Shown: positions 30,843 to 39,896 of the stretch, piece by piece | How positions within the stretch are numbered: the stretch's first letter is position 1 | How the letters are laid out: each line of letters starts with the position of its first letter | Assembly (NCBI RefSeq): GCF_001751365.1 | Contig: NZ_LJGT01000040.1 | Location: forward strand, 601,696-665,695 | DNA length: 64,000 nucleotides | Origin: Streptomyces abyssalis | GTDB lineage: Bacteria > Actinomycetota > Actinomycetes > Streptomycetales > Streptomycetaceae | Direction of reading: 5' to 3' | Program-made: the position numbers and the translations under genes | The notes under the pieces: model-generated | Databases searched by the model: none | Seen by the model: the letters and a program-made list of their open reading frames with translations, nothing else | Told to the model about the DNA's origin: nothing

Positions 30843-31311
30843 GTGCCCCCAACGGCCATCGTCCCCTTCGTGGTTGACCACAGTCGCGGAGGAAACAAAC
30901 CGGCCGCAATGGTGTGAAACCCGCCGCATGAGGGTCCGGCGGCATTCCCGACTGCCCGTCGGGGGCACCGCCGGGGGTCCGGGGGCCAGGTGGCCCGGGA
31001 GAGGACCACACGACCGGCGTCACTGCCCGGTCTCCCGCGCGCGGGTCGGGGCCACATCAGCGCGGAGCCGCACGGTTGCGCGGCACGGCCGCCAGGCCGT
31101 AGCCGTACGAATGCGAAAAGTCACCGCCCATCTCAAAAACCGGGCGCACGACCCTCGTGGCCGGAGTGTGTCGTACCCCACACTGGTGTGCGGTGCTTGA
31201 GTCCTCGGACCGGGGCGTGTGCCGGCCGTACTTGCCGGAGAGCCCCCGCGGATCCGAACAGCATGTACGCCGCCCCCCGAACCGGCAGCGAGCGCACTGG
31301 AGGTCGCCCCC
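30843..31311 (+). other. Long spacer upstream of the sigma factor gene
   Basis: 469 bp without a supported gene. It contains a perfect dyad at 31165-31184 (separate entry). A TTGACC element at 30874-30879 has no matching -10 hexamer. Short open frames here lack ribosome binding sites and conserved content. The promoter of the sigma gene should lie in the 3' part of this stretch. Confidence 0.5.
31165..31184. promoter_or_regulatory. CRP-like dyad AGTGTG-N8-CACACT upstream of the sigma factor gene
   Basis: Perfect 6-bp arms separated by 8 bp, centred about 137 bp before the GTG start at 31312. The layout resembles CRP/FNR-family sites (TGTG-N8-CACA). A further GTGTG follows at 31186. Binding protein unknown. 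Confidence 0.45.
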
Positions 31312-32487
31312 GTGCAGACCCGGACCCTGACCAGCGCGGCTCCTGCCGCCGCCCCGACGGTTACCGCCACGGCCGCCGCGTCCGCCCCGGCTTCCGCGGC
31401 TGCTCCACCCGTCCACGCTCCGCCTGCCCGGCCCGCCGCCCCGTCAGCCCTGCGGCCCGCCGCTGCCGCGCCGCTCGCGCCACCCGCCCGCCCCGAGGCG
31501 GACCCCGATGACGGGGCGGATGCGGGGGCGGGGATTCCGGCCAGGCGGGAGAAGCAGGAGACACCCGGCGGCGGCACCTCCGCCGATCTCTTCCGGCAGT
31601 ATCTGCGCGAGATCGGCCGCATCCCGCTGCTCTCGGCAGCCGAGGAGGTCGAGCTCGCACGCCGTGTCGAGGCGGGACTCTTCGCCGAGGTGAAGCTCAC
31701 CGATCCGGCCACCCACCCCGACGGTCGCCTCGCGCACGAACTGGACCAGCTCGTCGTGATGGGCAGGATCGCCAAGCGCCGTCTGATAGAGGCCAACCTC
31801 CGGCTCGTCGTCTCCGTCGCCAAGCGGTACGTGGGCCGCGGCCTGACCATGCTCGACCTGGTGCAGGAGGGAAACCTCGGTCTGATACGGGCGGTTGAGA
31901 AGTTCGACTATGCCCGCGGCTACAAGTTCTCCACGTACGCGACCTGGTGGATCCGGCAGGCGATGTCACGCGCGCTGGCCGACCAGGCCCGCACGATCCG
32001 CGTGCCCGTACACGTCGTCGAGCTGATCAACCGTGTCGTACGCGTCCAGCGCCGGCTGCTCCAGGAGAAGGGCTGCGAGCCGACCCCGGACGAGGTCGCC
32101 GCGCACCTCGACCTCACCGGTGAACGCGTCACCGAGGTGCTGCGCCTCGCCCAGGAGCCGGTGTCGCTGCACGCCCCGGTCGGCGAGGAGGACGACGTCA
32201 ACCTCGGTGACCTCATCGAGGACGGAGACGCGCCGTCGCCGGTGGAGTCCGCCGCGTTCCTGCTGCTCCGCGAGCATCTGGAGGCGGTGCTCTCCACGCT
32301 CGGCGAGCGCGAACGCAAGGTCGTCCAGCTGCGTTACGGGCTCGACGACGGGCGCCCGCGCACCCTGGAGGAGATCGGCGCGCTCTTCGGGGTGACGCGG
32401 GAGCGCATCCGGCAGATCGAGTCCAAGACTCTCAGCAAGCTCCGCGACCACGCCTTCGCCGACCAGCTGCGCGGCTATCTGGACTGA
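31312..32487 (+). CDS. hrdA: RNA polymerase sigma factor, HrdA-like (group 1/2 sigma-70)
   Basis: 391 aa. The first 80 or so residues are Ala/Pro/Thr-rich. Region 1.2 is DLFRQYLREIGRIPLLSAAEEVELA. Regions 2.1-2.4 are LIEANLRLVVSVAKRYVGRG followed by MLDLVQEGNLGLIRAVEKFDYARGYKFSTYATWWIRQAM. Region 3 is present. Region 4.2 is TLEEIGALFGVTRERIRQIE, the -35 reader. It belongs to the Hrd group; the link to dnaG and the gene neighbourhood match hrdA of S. coelicolor, but HrdC/HrdD cannot be excluded by eye. GTG 31312 is chosen because GGAGG lies 9-10 nt upstream; an in-frame ATG-like start farther up (31219) lacks one. Confidence 0.88.
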   Translation: MQTRTLTSAAPAAAPTVTATAAASAPASAAAPPVHAPPARPAAPSALRPAAAAPLAPPARPEADPDDGADAGAGIPARREKQETPGGGTSADLFRQYLREIGRIPLLSAAEEVELARRVEAGLFAEVKLTDPATHPDGRLAHELDQLVVMGRIAKRRLIEANLRLVVSVAKRYVGRGLTMLDLVQEGNLGLIRAVEKFDYARGYKFSTYATWWIRQAMSRALADQARTIRVPVHVVELINRVVRVQRRLLQEKGCEPTPDEVAAHLDLTGERVTEVLRLAQEPVSLHAPVGEEDDVNLGDLIEDGDAPSPVESAAFLLLREHLEAVLSTLGERERKVVQLRYGLDDGRPRTLEEIGALFGVTRERIRQIESKTLSKLRDHAFADQLRGYLD

Positions 32488-32554
32488 CCCGGTGCGGCCG
32501 GGCGGATGACCGGCGCCCGTGCCGCCCGCAGGCCCGGCCGCCCGGGCTCCGCGT

Positions 32555-34477
32555 TCAGTCGACCTCGGCGACGGCTTCGGCGAACTGCGCCTGGTACAGG
32601 CGGGCGTAGGCACCGCCGGACGCCAGCAGTCCGCTGTGTGAGCCCTGTTCGACGATGGAGCCGTTCTCCATCACCAGGATCACGTCGGCGTCCCGGATCG
32701 TGGAGAGCCGGTGCGCGATGACGAAGCTCGTACGGCCGTGCGCCAGCCGCGCCATGGCCTGCTGGATGAGCACTTCGGTGCGGGTGTCGACCGAACTGGT
32801 CGCCTCGTCCAGTACGAGGATGACCGGGTCGGAGAGGAAGGCGCGTGCGATGGTGATCAGTTGCTTCTCACCGGCGCTGACGCCCGTGCCGTCCTCGTCG
32901 AGGACCGTGTCGTAGCCCTCGGGCAGGGTGCGGATGAAGCGGTCGGCGTGCGCCGCCCGCGCGGCCTCCTCGATCTGCTCGCGGCTCGAACTCTGCGCCC
33001 CGTAGGCGATGTTCTCCGCGATGGTGCCGCCGAAGAGCCAGGCGTCCTGGAGGACCATCCCGATACGGGAGCGCAGCTCCTCGCGGTTCATCGCGGCGGT
33101 GTCGGTGCCGTCCAGCAGAATCCGCCCGGCGCGCACCTCGTAGAAGCGCAGCAGCAGATTGACCAGGGTGGTCTTGCCCGCGCCCGTCGGACCCACGATC
33201 GCGACGGTGCTGCCCGGCTCGACGGTGAGCGACAGATCCTCGATGAGGGGACGCTCGGCCTCGTAACGGAAGGAGACGCGGTCCAGTTCGACGCGGCCTC
33301 CCACCTTCGCGGGACGTTCCGGGTGCGCCGGTTCCGGCGACTGCTCCTCCGCGTCGAGGACCTCGAAGACGCGCTCCGCCGAGGCGACTCCGGACTGCAC
33401 CATGTTCGCCATGGAGGCGACCTGGTTGAGCGGCTGGCTGAACTGCCGCGAATACTGCACGAACGCCTGTACGTCGCCGATCGACAGCGCGCCTGAGGCG
33501 ACCCGCAGACCGCCGGCGACCGCGACCAGCACGTAGTTGAGGTTCGCGACGAACATCATCGCCGGCTGCATGATGCCGCTGACGAACTGTGCCTTGTAAC
33601 CGGCCTGGTACAGCGCGTCGTTGTGTTCGCGGAAGACCGCCGCCGACTCTCCCTGCCGTCCGAAGACCTTCACCAGGGCGTGCCCGGTGTACATCTCCTC
33701 GACGTGGGCGTTCAGCTTTCCGGTGTCGGACCACTGCCGCACGAACTGCGGCTGTGCCAGCTTGCCCAGGCGCGTGGCCACCAGCAGCGACAGCGGCACG
33801 GTGACGATCGCGACCAGCGCCAGCAGCGGCGAGATCCAGAACATCATCACCAGCACACCGGCCACCGTCAGCAGGGAGTTGACGATCTGTCCCATGGTCT
33901 GCTGCAAGGTCTGGCCGATGTTGTCGATGTCGTTCGTGACGCGGCTGAGAACCTCGCCGCGGGTCTGTCTGTCGAAGTACGACAGCGGCAGCCGTGAGAG
34001 CTTCTCCTCCACCTCCTCCCGCAGCCGGAAGACCGTCCGGTTGATCGCCCGCACCGACAGCCGCCCGCTGACCAGCATCATCAGCCCCGCCGCCGCGAAC
34101 AGGGCGAGCGCCAGCAGCAGTACGTGGCCGAGCGCCCCGAAGTCGATGCCCTGGCCCGGGGTGAAGTCCGTGCCGGAGAGCATGTCGGCGACGCCGGTGT
34201 CACCTTCGGCGCGCATGCGCTCCAGCGTCTGCTCACGGCTGACGCCGTCCGGCAGCCGCTCGCCGACGAAGCCGGCGAAGATCAGGTCGGTGGCGTCGCC
34301 GAGTATCTTCGGGCCGACCACGCTGAAGCCCACGCCGACCAGGCCGAAGGCCACCATCCCGCCCAGCGCGGCCCGTTCGGGGCGGAACTGCCTCAGCAGG
34401 CGTCCCGCCGATCCGCGGAAGTCGTCGGAGCGCCGGGGCGGAGCCCCCACGCCGGGCATCCGGCCGGGGCCGCTCAC
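32555..34477 (-). CDS. ABC exporter subunit with canonical Walker B and switch His
   Basis: 640 aa, membrane domain then nucleotide-binding domain. Walker A GPTGAGKT at 429-436, signature VSAGEK at 533-538 (degenerate LSGGQ), Walker B LVLDE with catalytic Glu558, and switch His589. A hydrophilic loop of about 50 residues lies between the first two membrane segments (about 65-115). It pairs with the upstream gene product to form a heterodimeric exporter, probably for drugs or lipids. GTG 34477 overlaps the upstream stop codon by 4 nt and has GAGGAGGAGG close by. The substrate is unknown. Confidence 0.9.
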   Translation of the reverse strand: MSGPGRMPGVGAPPRRSDDFRGSAGRLLRQFRPERAALGGMVAFGLVGVGFSVVGPKILGDATDLIFAGFVGERLPDGVSREQTLERMRAEGDTGVADMLSGTDFTPGQGIDFGALGHVLLLALALFAAAGLMMLVSGRLSVRAINRTVFRLREEVEEKLSRLPLSYFDRQTRGEVLSRVTNDIDNIGQTLQQTMGQIVNSLLTVAGVLVMMFWISPLLALVAIVTVPLSLLVATRLGKLAQPQFVRQWSDTGKLNAHVEEMYTGHALVKVFGRQGESAAVFREHNDALYQAGYKAQFVSGIMQPAMMFVANLNYVLVAVAGGLRVASGALSIGDVQAFVQYSRQFSQPLNQVASMANMVQSGVASAERVFEVLDAEEQSPEPAHPERPAKVGGRVELDRVSFRYEAERPLIEDLSLTVEPGSTVAIVGPTGAGKTTLVNLLLRFYEVRAGRILLDGTDTAAMNREELRSRIGMVLQDAWLFGGTIAENIAYGAQSSSREQIEEAARAAHADRFIRTLPEGYDTVLDEDGTGVSAGEKQLITIARAFLSDPVILVLDEATSSVDTRTEVLIQQAMARLAHGRTSFVIAHRLSTIRDADVILVMENGSIVEQGSHSGLLASGGAYARLYQAQFAEAVAEVD

Positions 34478-36207
34478 GCCGCCTCCTCCTCGGTCAGCTG
34501 GGAGAGCACGATCTCCCGGTACGTGTCGTTGCCGGCCATCAGTTCGTGGTGCCGGCCCGTGCCGGCGACCCGGCCCTCGTCGAGCACGAGGATCCGGTCG
34601 GCGTCGCGGATCGTGGAGACGCGCTGGGCGACGATGAGGACCGTCGCGTCCGCGGTCCTTTGGGCGAGGGCCGTGCGCAGCGCCGCGTCCGTCGCGTAGT
34701 CGAGAGCGGAGAAGGAGTCGTCGAAGAGATATATCTCCGGGCGGTGCACCAGCACCCGGGCGATCGCGAGCCGTTGACGCTGACCCCCCGAGACGTTGTT
34801 GCCGCCCTGGCCGATCCGTGCGTCCAGACCGCCGTCCATCGCCGCGACGAACTCCCCCGCCTGCGCGGTCTCCAGGGCCTCCCACAGCTCCTCGTCGGTG
34901 GCGTCGGGGCGGCCGTAGCGCAGGTTCGAGGCGACCGTGCCGGAGAAGAGGTACGGATGCTGCGGCACCAGCCCCACCGTTCGTGCGAGCAGCCGCGGAT
35001 CGATCGTCCGTACGTCCTCGCCGCCGACCAGTACGCCTCCCTCGGTGACGTCGAACAACCGCGGCAGCAGGCTCAGCAGCGTCGACTTGCCGCTGCCCGT
35101 CGAGCCGATCACCGCTGTCGTCTCGCCCGGCAGCGCCAGCAGATCCACGTCCTGCAGCACGGGTGCCTCCGCGCCCGGGTAGCGGAAGCCCGCGCCCCGG
35201 AGCTCCAGCACGCCGTGGCCGCGCAGTGCCCGTACGGGCGAGGCAGGCGGCACCACGCTCGAAGAGGCGTCGAGCACCTCCGTGATGCGGTCCGCGCACA
35301 CTTCGGCGCGCGGGACCATCATGAACATGAAGGTGGCCATCATCACGGACATCACGATCTGCATCAGGTACGCCAGGAACGCCGTGAGCGCCCCGATCTG
35401 CATTCCGCCGCTGTCGACGCGGTGCGCGCCGTACCAGACGACCACCACGCTGGAGACGTTCACGACCGTCATCACCGTCGGGAACATCAGCGCCATCAGC
35501 CGGCCGGCGCGCAGCTGCACGTCCGTGAGTCCGCTGTTGTGCTCGTGGAACCGCCGCTGCTCGTACTCGTCCTTGACGAAGGCACGTATGACGCGGATGC
35601 CGCCGATCTGCTCACGCAGCACCCTGTTCACACCGTCGAGGCGCTCCTGCATGGTGCGGAAGAGCGGACGCATCCGCCGCACGATCAGACCGACCAGCAC
35701 CGCCAGCACCGGAACGACGCCGAGCAGCACCGAGGAGAGCGGCACGTCCTGGTCCAGCGCCAGCACGATCCCGCCGACGCACATGATCGGCGCCGAGACC
35801 ATCAGGGTGAAGGTCGTCAGCACGAGCATCTGCACCTGCTGGACGTCGTTGGTGGTGCGCGTGATCAGCGACGGCGCCCCGAAGTGCCCCACCTCGCGCG
35901 AGGAGAACGTCTGTACCCGGTCGAACACCCTCGCCCTGATGTCCCTGCCGACGGCCGCGGCGGTGCGTGCCGCGTAGAGCACGGCCCCGACGTTGCAGAC
36001 GACCTGTACGAGGGAGACGCCGAGCATGACCGCGCCGTAGCGCAGGATGTAGCCGGTGTCGCCGAGCACGACACCGTTGTCGATGATGTCGGCGTTGAGC
36101 GTGGGGAGATAGAGCGTCGCGGACGTCTGCACCAGCTGCAGCAGCACCAGCAAGGTGACCGGGCGACGGTACGGGCGCAGATGCTCGCGGAGCAGACGTA
36201 TCAGCAC
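34474..36207 (-). CDS. ABC exporter subunit with degenerate ATPase site
   Basis: 577 aa with six membrane segments in about 1-300. Walker A GSTGSGKST is at 368-376, and the canonical signature VSGGQ at 472-476. The residue after Walker B is Asp497 (YLFDDSFSALD) instead of Glu, and the switch His is Gln528 (LIVAQRVST). These changes define the degenerate site of asymmetric heterodimers such as TM287/288 or LmrCD. With the partner's Glu558/His589 and this subunit's VSGGQ, exactly one consensus ATP site is formed. GTG 36207 has GGGGGA upstream. A repeated AGATCGAT element lies at 36231-36250. Confidence 0.92.
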   Translation of the reverse strand: MLIRLLREHLRPYRRPVTLLVLLQLVQTSATLYLPTLNADIIDNGVVLGDTGYILRYGAVMLGVSLVQVVCNVGAVLYAARTAAAVGRDIRARVFDRVQTFSSREVGHFGAPSLITRTTNDVQQVQMLVLTTFTLMVSAPIMCVGGIVLALDQDVPLSSVLLGVVPVLAVLVGLIVRRMRPLFRTMQERLDGVNRVLREQIGGIRVIRAFVKDEYEQRRFHEHNSGLTDVQLRAGRLMALMFPTVMTVVNVSSVVVVWYGAHRVDSGGMQIGALTAFLAYLMQIVMSVMMATFMFMMVPRAEVCADRITEVLDASSSVVPPASPVRALRGHGVLELRGAGFRYPGAEAPVLQDVDLLALPGETTAVIGSTGSGKSTLLSLLPRLFDVTEGGVLVGGEDVRTIDPRLLARTVGLVPQHPYLFSGTVASNLRYGRPDATDEELWEALETAQAGEFVAAMDGGLDARIGQGGNNVSGGQRQRLAIARVLVHRPEIYLFDDSFSALDYATDAALRTALAQRTADATVLIVAQRVSTIRDADRILVLDEGRVAGTGRHHELMAGNDTYREIVLSQLTEEEAA

Positions 36208-36230
36208 AAAGGTCCCCCGTGCGGAAAAGA

Positions 36231-36250
36231 AGATCGATCGAGATCGATGG
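36231..36250 (-). promoter_or_regulatory. Direct repeat AGATCGAT x2 upstream of the ABC exporter
   Basis: AGATCGAT occurs at 36231 and 36241 within AGATCGATCGAGATCGATGG; each copy contains the palindrome ATCGAT. The element lies 24-43 nt upstream of the exporter start codon, where a repressor could block transcription. No regulator gene is adjacent. Confidence 0.35.
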
Positions 36251-36397
36251 CCGCCGACCGACACTACTGGTGGGTCCGGCGCTGCGCATTCCCATTTCGG
36301 GTGGCTTCCCCATTGTCGGGCGGCCTCCCGGCGGGCACCCCCAACTCCGGGCAAAGACCGGGCCGATCGCTGCCGGCTGAACCCCCGTCCCCGGCGG

Positions 36398-37804
36398 TCA
36401 GGCGCCGAACGCCCCCGGGTGGATCTCCTCACGGACGGTCACGTACTGCTGCCGTACGGCCTGCCCCGCGGCCAGTTCGTCGCCCGGCTCGAAGACCTCG
36501 CACTCGGCGGCGGGCCACTGCGGCGGCTGCGCGCCGCCCTTGAGCGCCCAGGCCGCCTGCCGTGCGGCGCCGATCGCGGTGTAGTCGGCGGGAAGAGGCA
36601 CCACGACGCGGGTGCCGAAGAGCGCGGGTGCGCAGTCCTGCACGGCGGGCAGCCCGGCGGCCGGACCGAGCAGGAAGAGTCTTCGTACCTGTACGCCTCT
36701 GCCGCGCAGCACGTCCAGCGCGTCGGCGAGGCCGCACAGCATCCCCTCGACGGCCGCCCGTGCCATGTGCTCGGGCTTCATGCTCTCGCGCCGCATACCG
36801 TGCAGCGACCCGGCGGTGTGCGGCAGGTCCGGCGTCTGCTCGCCCTCCAGATAGGGCAGCAGGACGAGTCCGTACGCCCCGGGTGTCGACCGCTGTGCCA
36901 GGTCCGAGAGTCCCTTGACGTCGGTGCCGAGCAGCTCCGCGGCGCCGCGCAGCACGCGCGTCGCGTTGAGCGTGCGCACCGCCGGCATGTGCATCCCGGT
37001 GGCGTCCGCGTACGAGGTGATGGTGCCGGTGGGATCGGCGAGGGCCTCGTGGTGCACGGCGAAGACCGAGCCCGAGGCGCCGAGGGAGATCACCGCGTCG
37101 CCCACGTCCAGCCCCAGCCCGAAGGCGGCGGCCATCGTCTCGCCCGTACCGGCCGAGATCAGCAGCCCCTCAGGGGTGCGCCCGGCGGGCTCCGCGGGGC
37201 CGATGACCTCGGGCAGCGCGACCTGGTGGCCGAGGGCGAGTTCGACGAGATCGGGCCGGTAGGACTCCAGCGCCGCGGACCAGTAGCCGGTGCCGGACGC
37301 CTCGCCGCGGTCCGTCGTACGCCGGGAGGGCCGCGCCATGAGCTGCCACACGAGCCAGTCGTGCGGCTGGAGCACCTCGGCGACGGCGGCGGCCGTCCCG
37401 GGCTCGTTGCGGGCGAGCCAGCGCAGCTTGGAGACCGGGTGGCCCGCCTCCGGTACGGCGCCGACGGCCTCGGCCCACGCGTGGCGGCCGCCCAGCGCAT
37501 CGACCAGGTCGGCGGCCGCGGGCTGCATCCGCCGGTCGTTGCCGAGCAGCGCGGACCGTACGGGATTGCCCGAGGAGTCCAGCGGTATGAGCCCCTGCTG
37601 CTGCGCGGCCACCCCGATGGCCTCGACATCGGCGAACTGCCCGGTGCTGGCGGCCCGGCCCAGCGACATCAGCCACGACTGCGGATCGTCGCGTTCCGCC
37701 GGGTGCTCCGCATGGCCGTGCTTGACGACGGCACCCGAATCCGCGTCGCAGACGATGATGCGCGTGTACTCGGCAGAGCTCTCCAGACCGGCGACTATCC
37801 CCAT
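36398..37804 (-). CDS. FGGY-family carbohydrate kinase, xylulokinase-like
   Basis: 468 aa. The two actin-like ATPase halves are visible. The N-terminal half has IGVAAQQQGLIPLDSSG and NDRRMQPAAADLVDALGG; the C-terminal half has ISAGTGETMAAAFG, VISLGASGSVFA and RLFLLGPAAGLPAVQDCAPALFG. It probably phosphorylates a sugar such as D-xylulose. The phosphate-binding motif normally starting with G-x-D-x-G-T-T is altered here (AGLESSAEYTRI), which is atypical and could mean a changed substrate or weak activity. No isomerase lies nearby. An ATG at 37804 has a CATCAT -10-like box 6 nt upstream. Confidence 0.8.
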   Translation of the reverse strand: MGIVAGLESSAEYTRIIVCDADSGAVVKHGHAEHPAERDDPQSWLMSLGRAASTGQFADVEAIGVAAQQQGLIPLDSSGNPVRSALLGNDRRMQPAAADLVDALGGRHAWAEAVGAVPEAGHPVSKLRWLARNEPGTAAAVAEVLQPHDWLVWQLMARPSRRTTDRGEASGTGYWSAALESYRPDLVELALGHQVALPEVIGPAEPAGRTPEGLLISAGTGETMAAAFGLGLDVGDAVISLGASGSVFAVHHEALADPTGTITSYADATGMHMPAVRTLNATRVLRGAAELLGTDVKGLSDLAQRSTPGAYGLVLLPYLEGEQTPDLPHTAGSLHGMRRESMKPEHMARAAVEGMLCGLADALDVLRGRGVQVRRLFLLGPAAGLPAVQDCAPALFGTRVVVPLPADYTAIGAARQAAWALKGGAQPPQWPAAECEVFEPGDELAAGQAVRQQYVTVREEIHPGAFGA

Positions 37805-38000
37805 GGCGGAATGATGCCCTACGTGCCGTGCCGCCCGGATGCCGCCCTCGCCCCGCACCTGCTGCCGCGGTGAGCCCCTGCCCGCGTGCGTCTGCCGGGG
37901 GGTCCGCGGGGGTCCGGTGCGTGCCGGTACGGGCCGGGTTTCCGGACGGCGGGGGCCCGGAGCGGGCCACTGCGGTCTGCTCACGGGAAGCGATCCGTCC

Positions 38001-38006
38001 TAGCGT
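38001..38006 (+). promoter_or_regulatory. Candidate -10 box (TAGCGT) for a leaderless mRNA
   Basis: TAGCGT ends 6 nt before the GTG at 38013. No ribosome binding site is visible, which fits leaderless initiation. Confidence 0.45.
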
Positions 38007-38012
38007 GGTGGG

Positions 38013-39197
38013 GTGGACACCTGTGTGAGCAACCCGCTGCGGCAGTGCTCCCCCGATGAGCTGCGCCGCCGTACGAGCGCGAAGTGGCGGGTGCATCCCG
38101 CCGACGTGCTGCCGATGTGGATCGCGGAGATGGACGTACCGCTGGCCGCGCCGGTGGCCGAGGCGCTGCACGAGGCCGTCGCCGCCGGGGACACCGGCTA
38201 CGCCATGGGCGACGCCTACGTCGAGGCTCTGGACGGCTTCGCCGGGCGCCACTGGGGATGGCGGGTGCGGCCCGAGCGCGCGGCGATCGTCCCCGACGTG
38301 ATGGCCGGAGTCGTCGAGGTGCTCAAGCTGATCACTTCGCCCGGCGACGCCGTCGTCGTCAACTCGCCTGTCTATCCGCCCTTTTACCAGTTCGTGGCGC
38401 ACATGGGCCGCCGCGTCGTGGAGGCCCCGCTGACGGCGGAGGGCAGGCTCGACATGGACACCCTCGCCGCGGCCTTCCGTACGGGGGGCGACGGCGGACC
38501 CGGGGCGAACGGCGGCGAGGACGGCGGTCGCGTGGCGGCGTATCTGCTGTGCAGCCCTCACAACCCCACCGGAACCGTCCACACCGCGCAGGAACTGGCT
38601 GCGGTGACGGAGCTGGCCGCCGGCAGCGGCGTACGTGTCGTCGCCGACGAGATCCACGCGCCCCTCGTGCTGCCCGGCGCCCGCCACATCCCGTATCTGA
38701 CGGTGCCCGGCACGGAACGCGCCTTCTCCGTCCTCTCGGCGTCCAAGGCGTGGAACCTGGCGGGGCTGAAGGCGGCCATGACGGTCGCGGGAGCCGAGTC
38801 CTCCGGTGAACTGGCCCGGATGCCGGAGGAGGTCAGCCACGGCCCCAGCCACCTGGGGGTGATCGGGCACGTCGCGGCGCTGCGGCACGGCGACGCCTGG
38901 CTGGAGGCGCTGCTCGCCGGCCTGGACGAGAACCGCCGGCTGCTCGCGGACCTGCTCAAGGAACATCTGCCGGAGGTGGGCTACCGCTCCCACGAGGGGA
39001 CGTTCCTCGCCTGGCTCGACTGCCGCGCGCTGGGTCTCGGCGACGACCCGGCGGCGGCGTTCCTGGAGCGCGGCCGCGTCGCCCTCATACCCGGACCGGC
39101 CTTCGGCACCGGCGGCGCCGGACACGCGCGGCTCAACCTGGCCACGTCGCCGGAGAACCTGGAGGAGGCGGTACGGCGGATGGCGTCGGCCGTCTGA
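38013..39197 (+). CDS. MalY/PatB-type PLP-dependent aminotransferase / cystathionine beta-lyase
   Basis: 394 aa from GTG 38013. Family blocks: VLPMWIAEMDVPLAAPV near the start, PVYPPFYQFV, LLCSPHNPTGTVH (cofactor pocket Asn), VVADEIHAPLVLPG (Asp to the pyridine N), and SVLSASKAWNLAGLKAA with the Schiff-base Lys. These are typical of the MalY/PatB group, which cleaves cystathionine or cysteine conjugates to a thiol, pyruvate and ammonia. A Gly-rich insertion of about 15 residues precedes the LLCSPHNPTG strand. The gene is divergent from the kinase and convergent with a secreted-protein gene, so it appears monocistronic. Confidence 0.88.
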   Translation: MDTCVSNPLRQCSPDELRRRTSAKWRVHPADVLPMWIAEMDVPLAAPVAEALHEAVAAGDTGYAMGDAYVEALDGFAGRHWGWRVRPERAAIVPDVMAGVVEVLKLITSPGDAVVVNSPVYPPFYQFVAHMGRRVVEAPLTAEGRLDMDTLAAAFRTGGDGGPGANGGEDGGRVAAYLLCSPHNPTGTVHTAQELAAVTELAAGSGVRVVADEIHAPLVLPGARHIPYLTVPGTERAFSVLSASKAWNLAGLKAAMTVAGAESSGELARMPEEVSHGPSHLGVIGHVAALRHGDAWLEALLAGLDENRRLLADLLKEHLPEVGYRSHEGTFLAWLDCRALGLGDDPAAAFLERGRVALIPGPAFGTGGAGHARLNLATSPENLEEAVRRMASAV

Positions 39198-39262
39198 AGC
39201 GGCGCCGGACGGGCGCGGGCGGCACGGGCGGCACGGGCGCCACGGAGGTACGGGCACGACGA

Positions 39263-39294
39263 AGCTCCCCGTGCGGAGATCCGCACGGGGAGCT
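39263..39294. terminator. Bidirectional hairpin terminator
   Basis: Perfect 15-bp arms AGCTCCCCGTGCGGA (39263-39277) and TCCGCACGGGGAGCT (39280-39294). It lies between the convergent genes ending at 39197 and 39323 and can serve both. Confidence 0.85.
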
Positions 39295-39322
39295 CGCCGC
39301 ACCCCCGGTCAGCCGAGCAGGC

Positions 39323-39853
39323 TCAGCAACGCTTCGACGAGGCGCCGTGGTTGGGCGTCGGGTCGCCCGCCTTGCGCACGGAACCGACGGCGGCGGTGCA
39401 CTCGGGCACCGTGTCCGTGCCGTGCGACCAGAACTCCTGCTTCGTGGTGTTCAGCCAGCCCCTCTTGCCGAGCACCTCGTCCTGCGAGTAGCTGTAGACG
39501 GCCGAGGTGACGTCGTAGTCGCCGGCGGTCTCGCGGAAGCTCTCCCAGACCCACACGTAGCCGTAGTTCTCCTGGCACTCGGGCGAGTAGAACTGCTTGA
39601 CCGACGCGATGGTGACACCGCTGCGCTTGACGTACCCGGTGCTGCCGATCTGGTACGCGTCGTCGCAGACTCCGGCGGCCTCCGCCGCCTTGCTTGCCGG
39701 ATTGCCCTTGGCCGAGGGCGCGGTGGACTTGGAGACGCTCCGCTCGGACGGCTTCGGTGCGGGCCCGCTGCCTGCGTAGGCGGCTCCCGCGGGGACCGCC
39801 ATCATCGCGCAGGTCAACGCGGCGATCGCGGTCTTCTTGTAACGAATGCGCAT
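39323..39853 (-). CDS. Secreted protein of unknown function, Cys-containing
   Basis: 176 aa. Signal peptide: basic start MRIRYKK, hydrophobic core, and likely cleavage after AAYA near residue 27. The mature part starts with a Pro/Ser/Lys-rich segment, then a compact domain with four Cys (VCDDAY, SPECQENY, VPECTAA, and the final SKRC) that could form two disulfides, and a Trp/Tyr-rich core (YGYVWVWESFRE). I do not recognise a family. ATG 39853 has GGGGGAG 4-8 nt upstream. A strong hairpin stands 44 nt upstream of the start (39897-39928). Convergent with the MalY-like gene. Confidence 0.8.
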   Translation of the reverse strand: MRIRYKKTAIAALTCAMMAVPAGAAYAGSGPAPKPSERSVSKSTAPSAKGNPASKAAEAAGVCDDAYQIGSTGYVKRSGVTIASVKQFYSPECQENYGYVWVWESFRETAGDYDVTSAVYSYSQDEVLGKRGWLNTTKQEFWSHGTDTVPECTAAVGSVRKAGDPTPNHGASSKRC

Positions 39854-39896
39854 TACTCCCCCTCAAACACTGCAAAGCGTGATTGTTCAGGACAGA

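Noticed and set aside
30843..31311. Search for a small RNA or tRNA in the sigma gene spacer
   Set aside because: No cloverleaf T-arm, no stable stem followed by U residues, and no clear promoter pair was found.
34478..35299. N-terminal extension of the ABC subunit at 32555 into the upstream gene
   Set aside because: The extension only reads the other ABC gene in a wrong frame. GTG 34477 overlaps the upstream stop by 4 nt and has a strong ribosome binding site.
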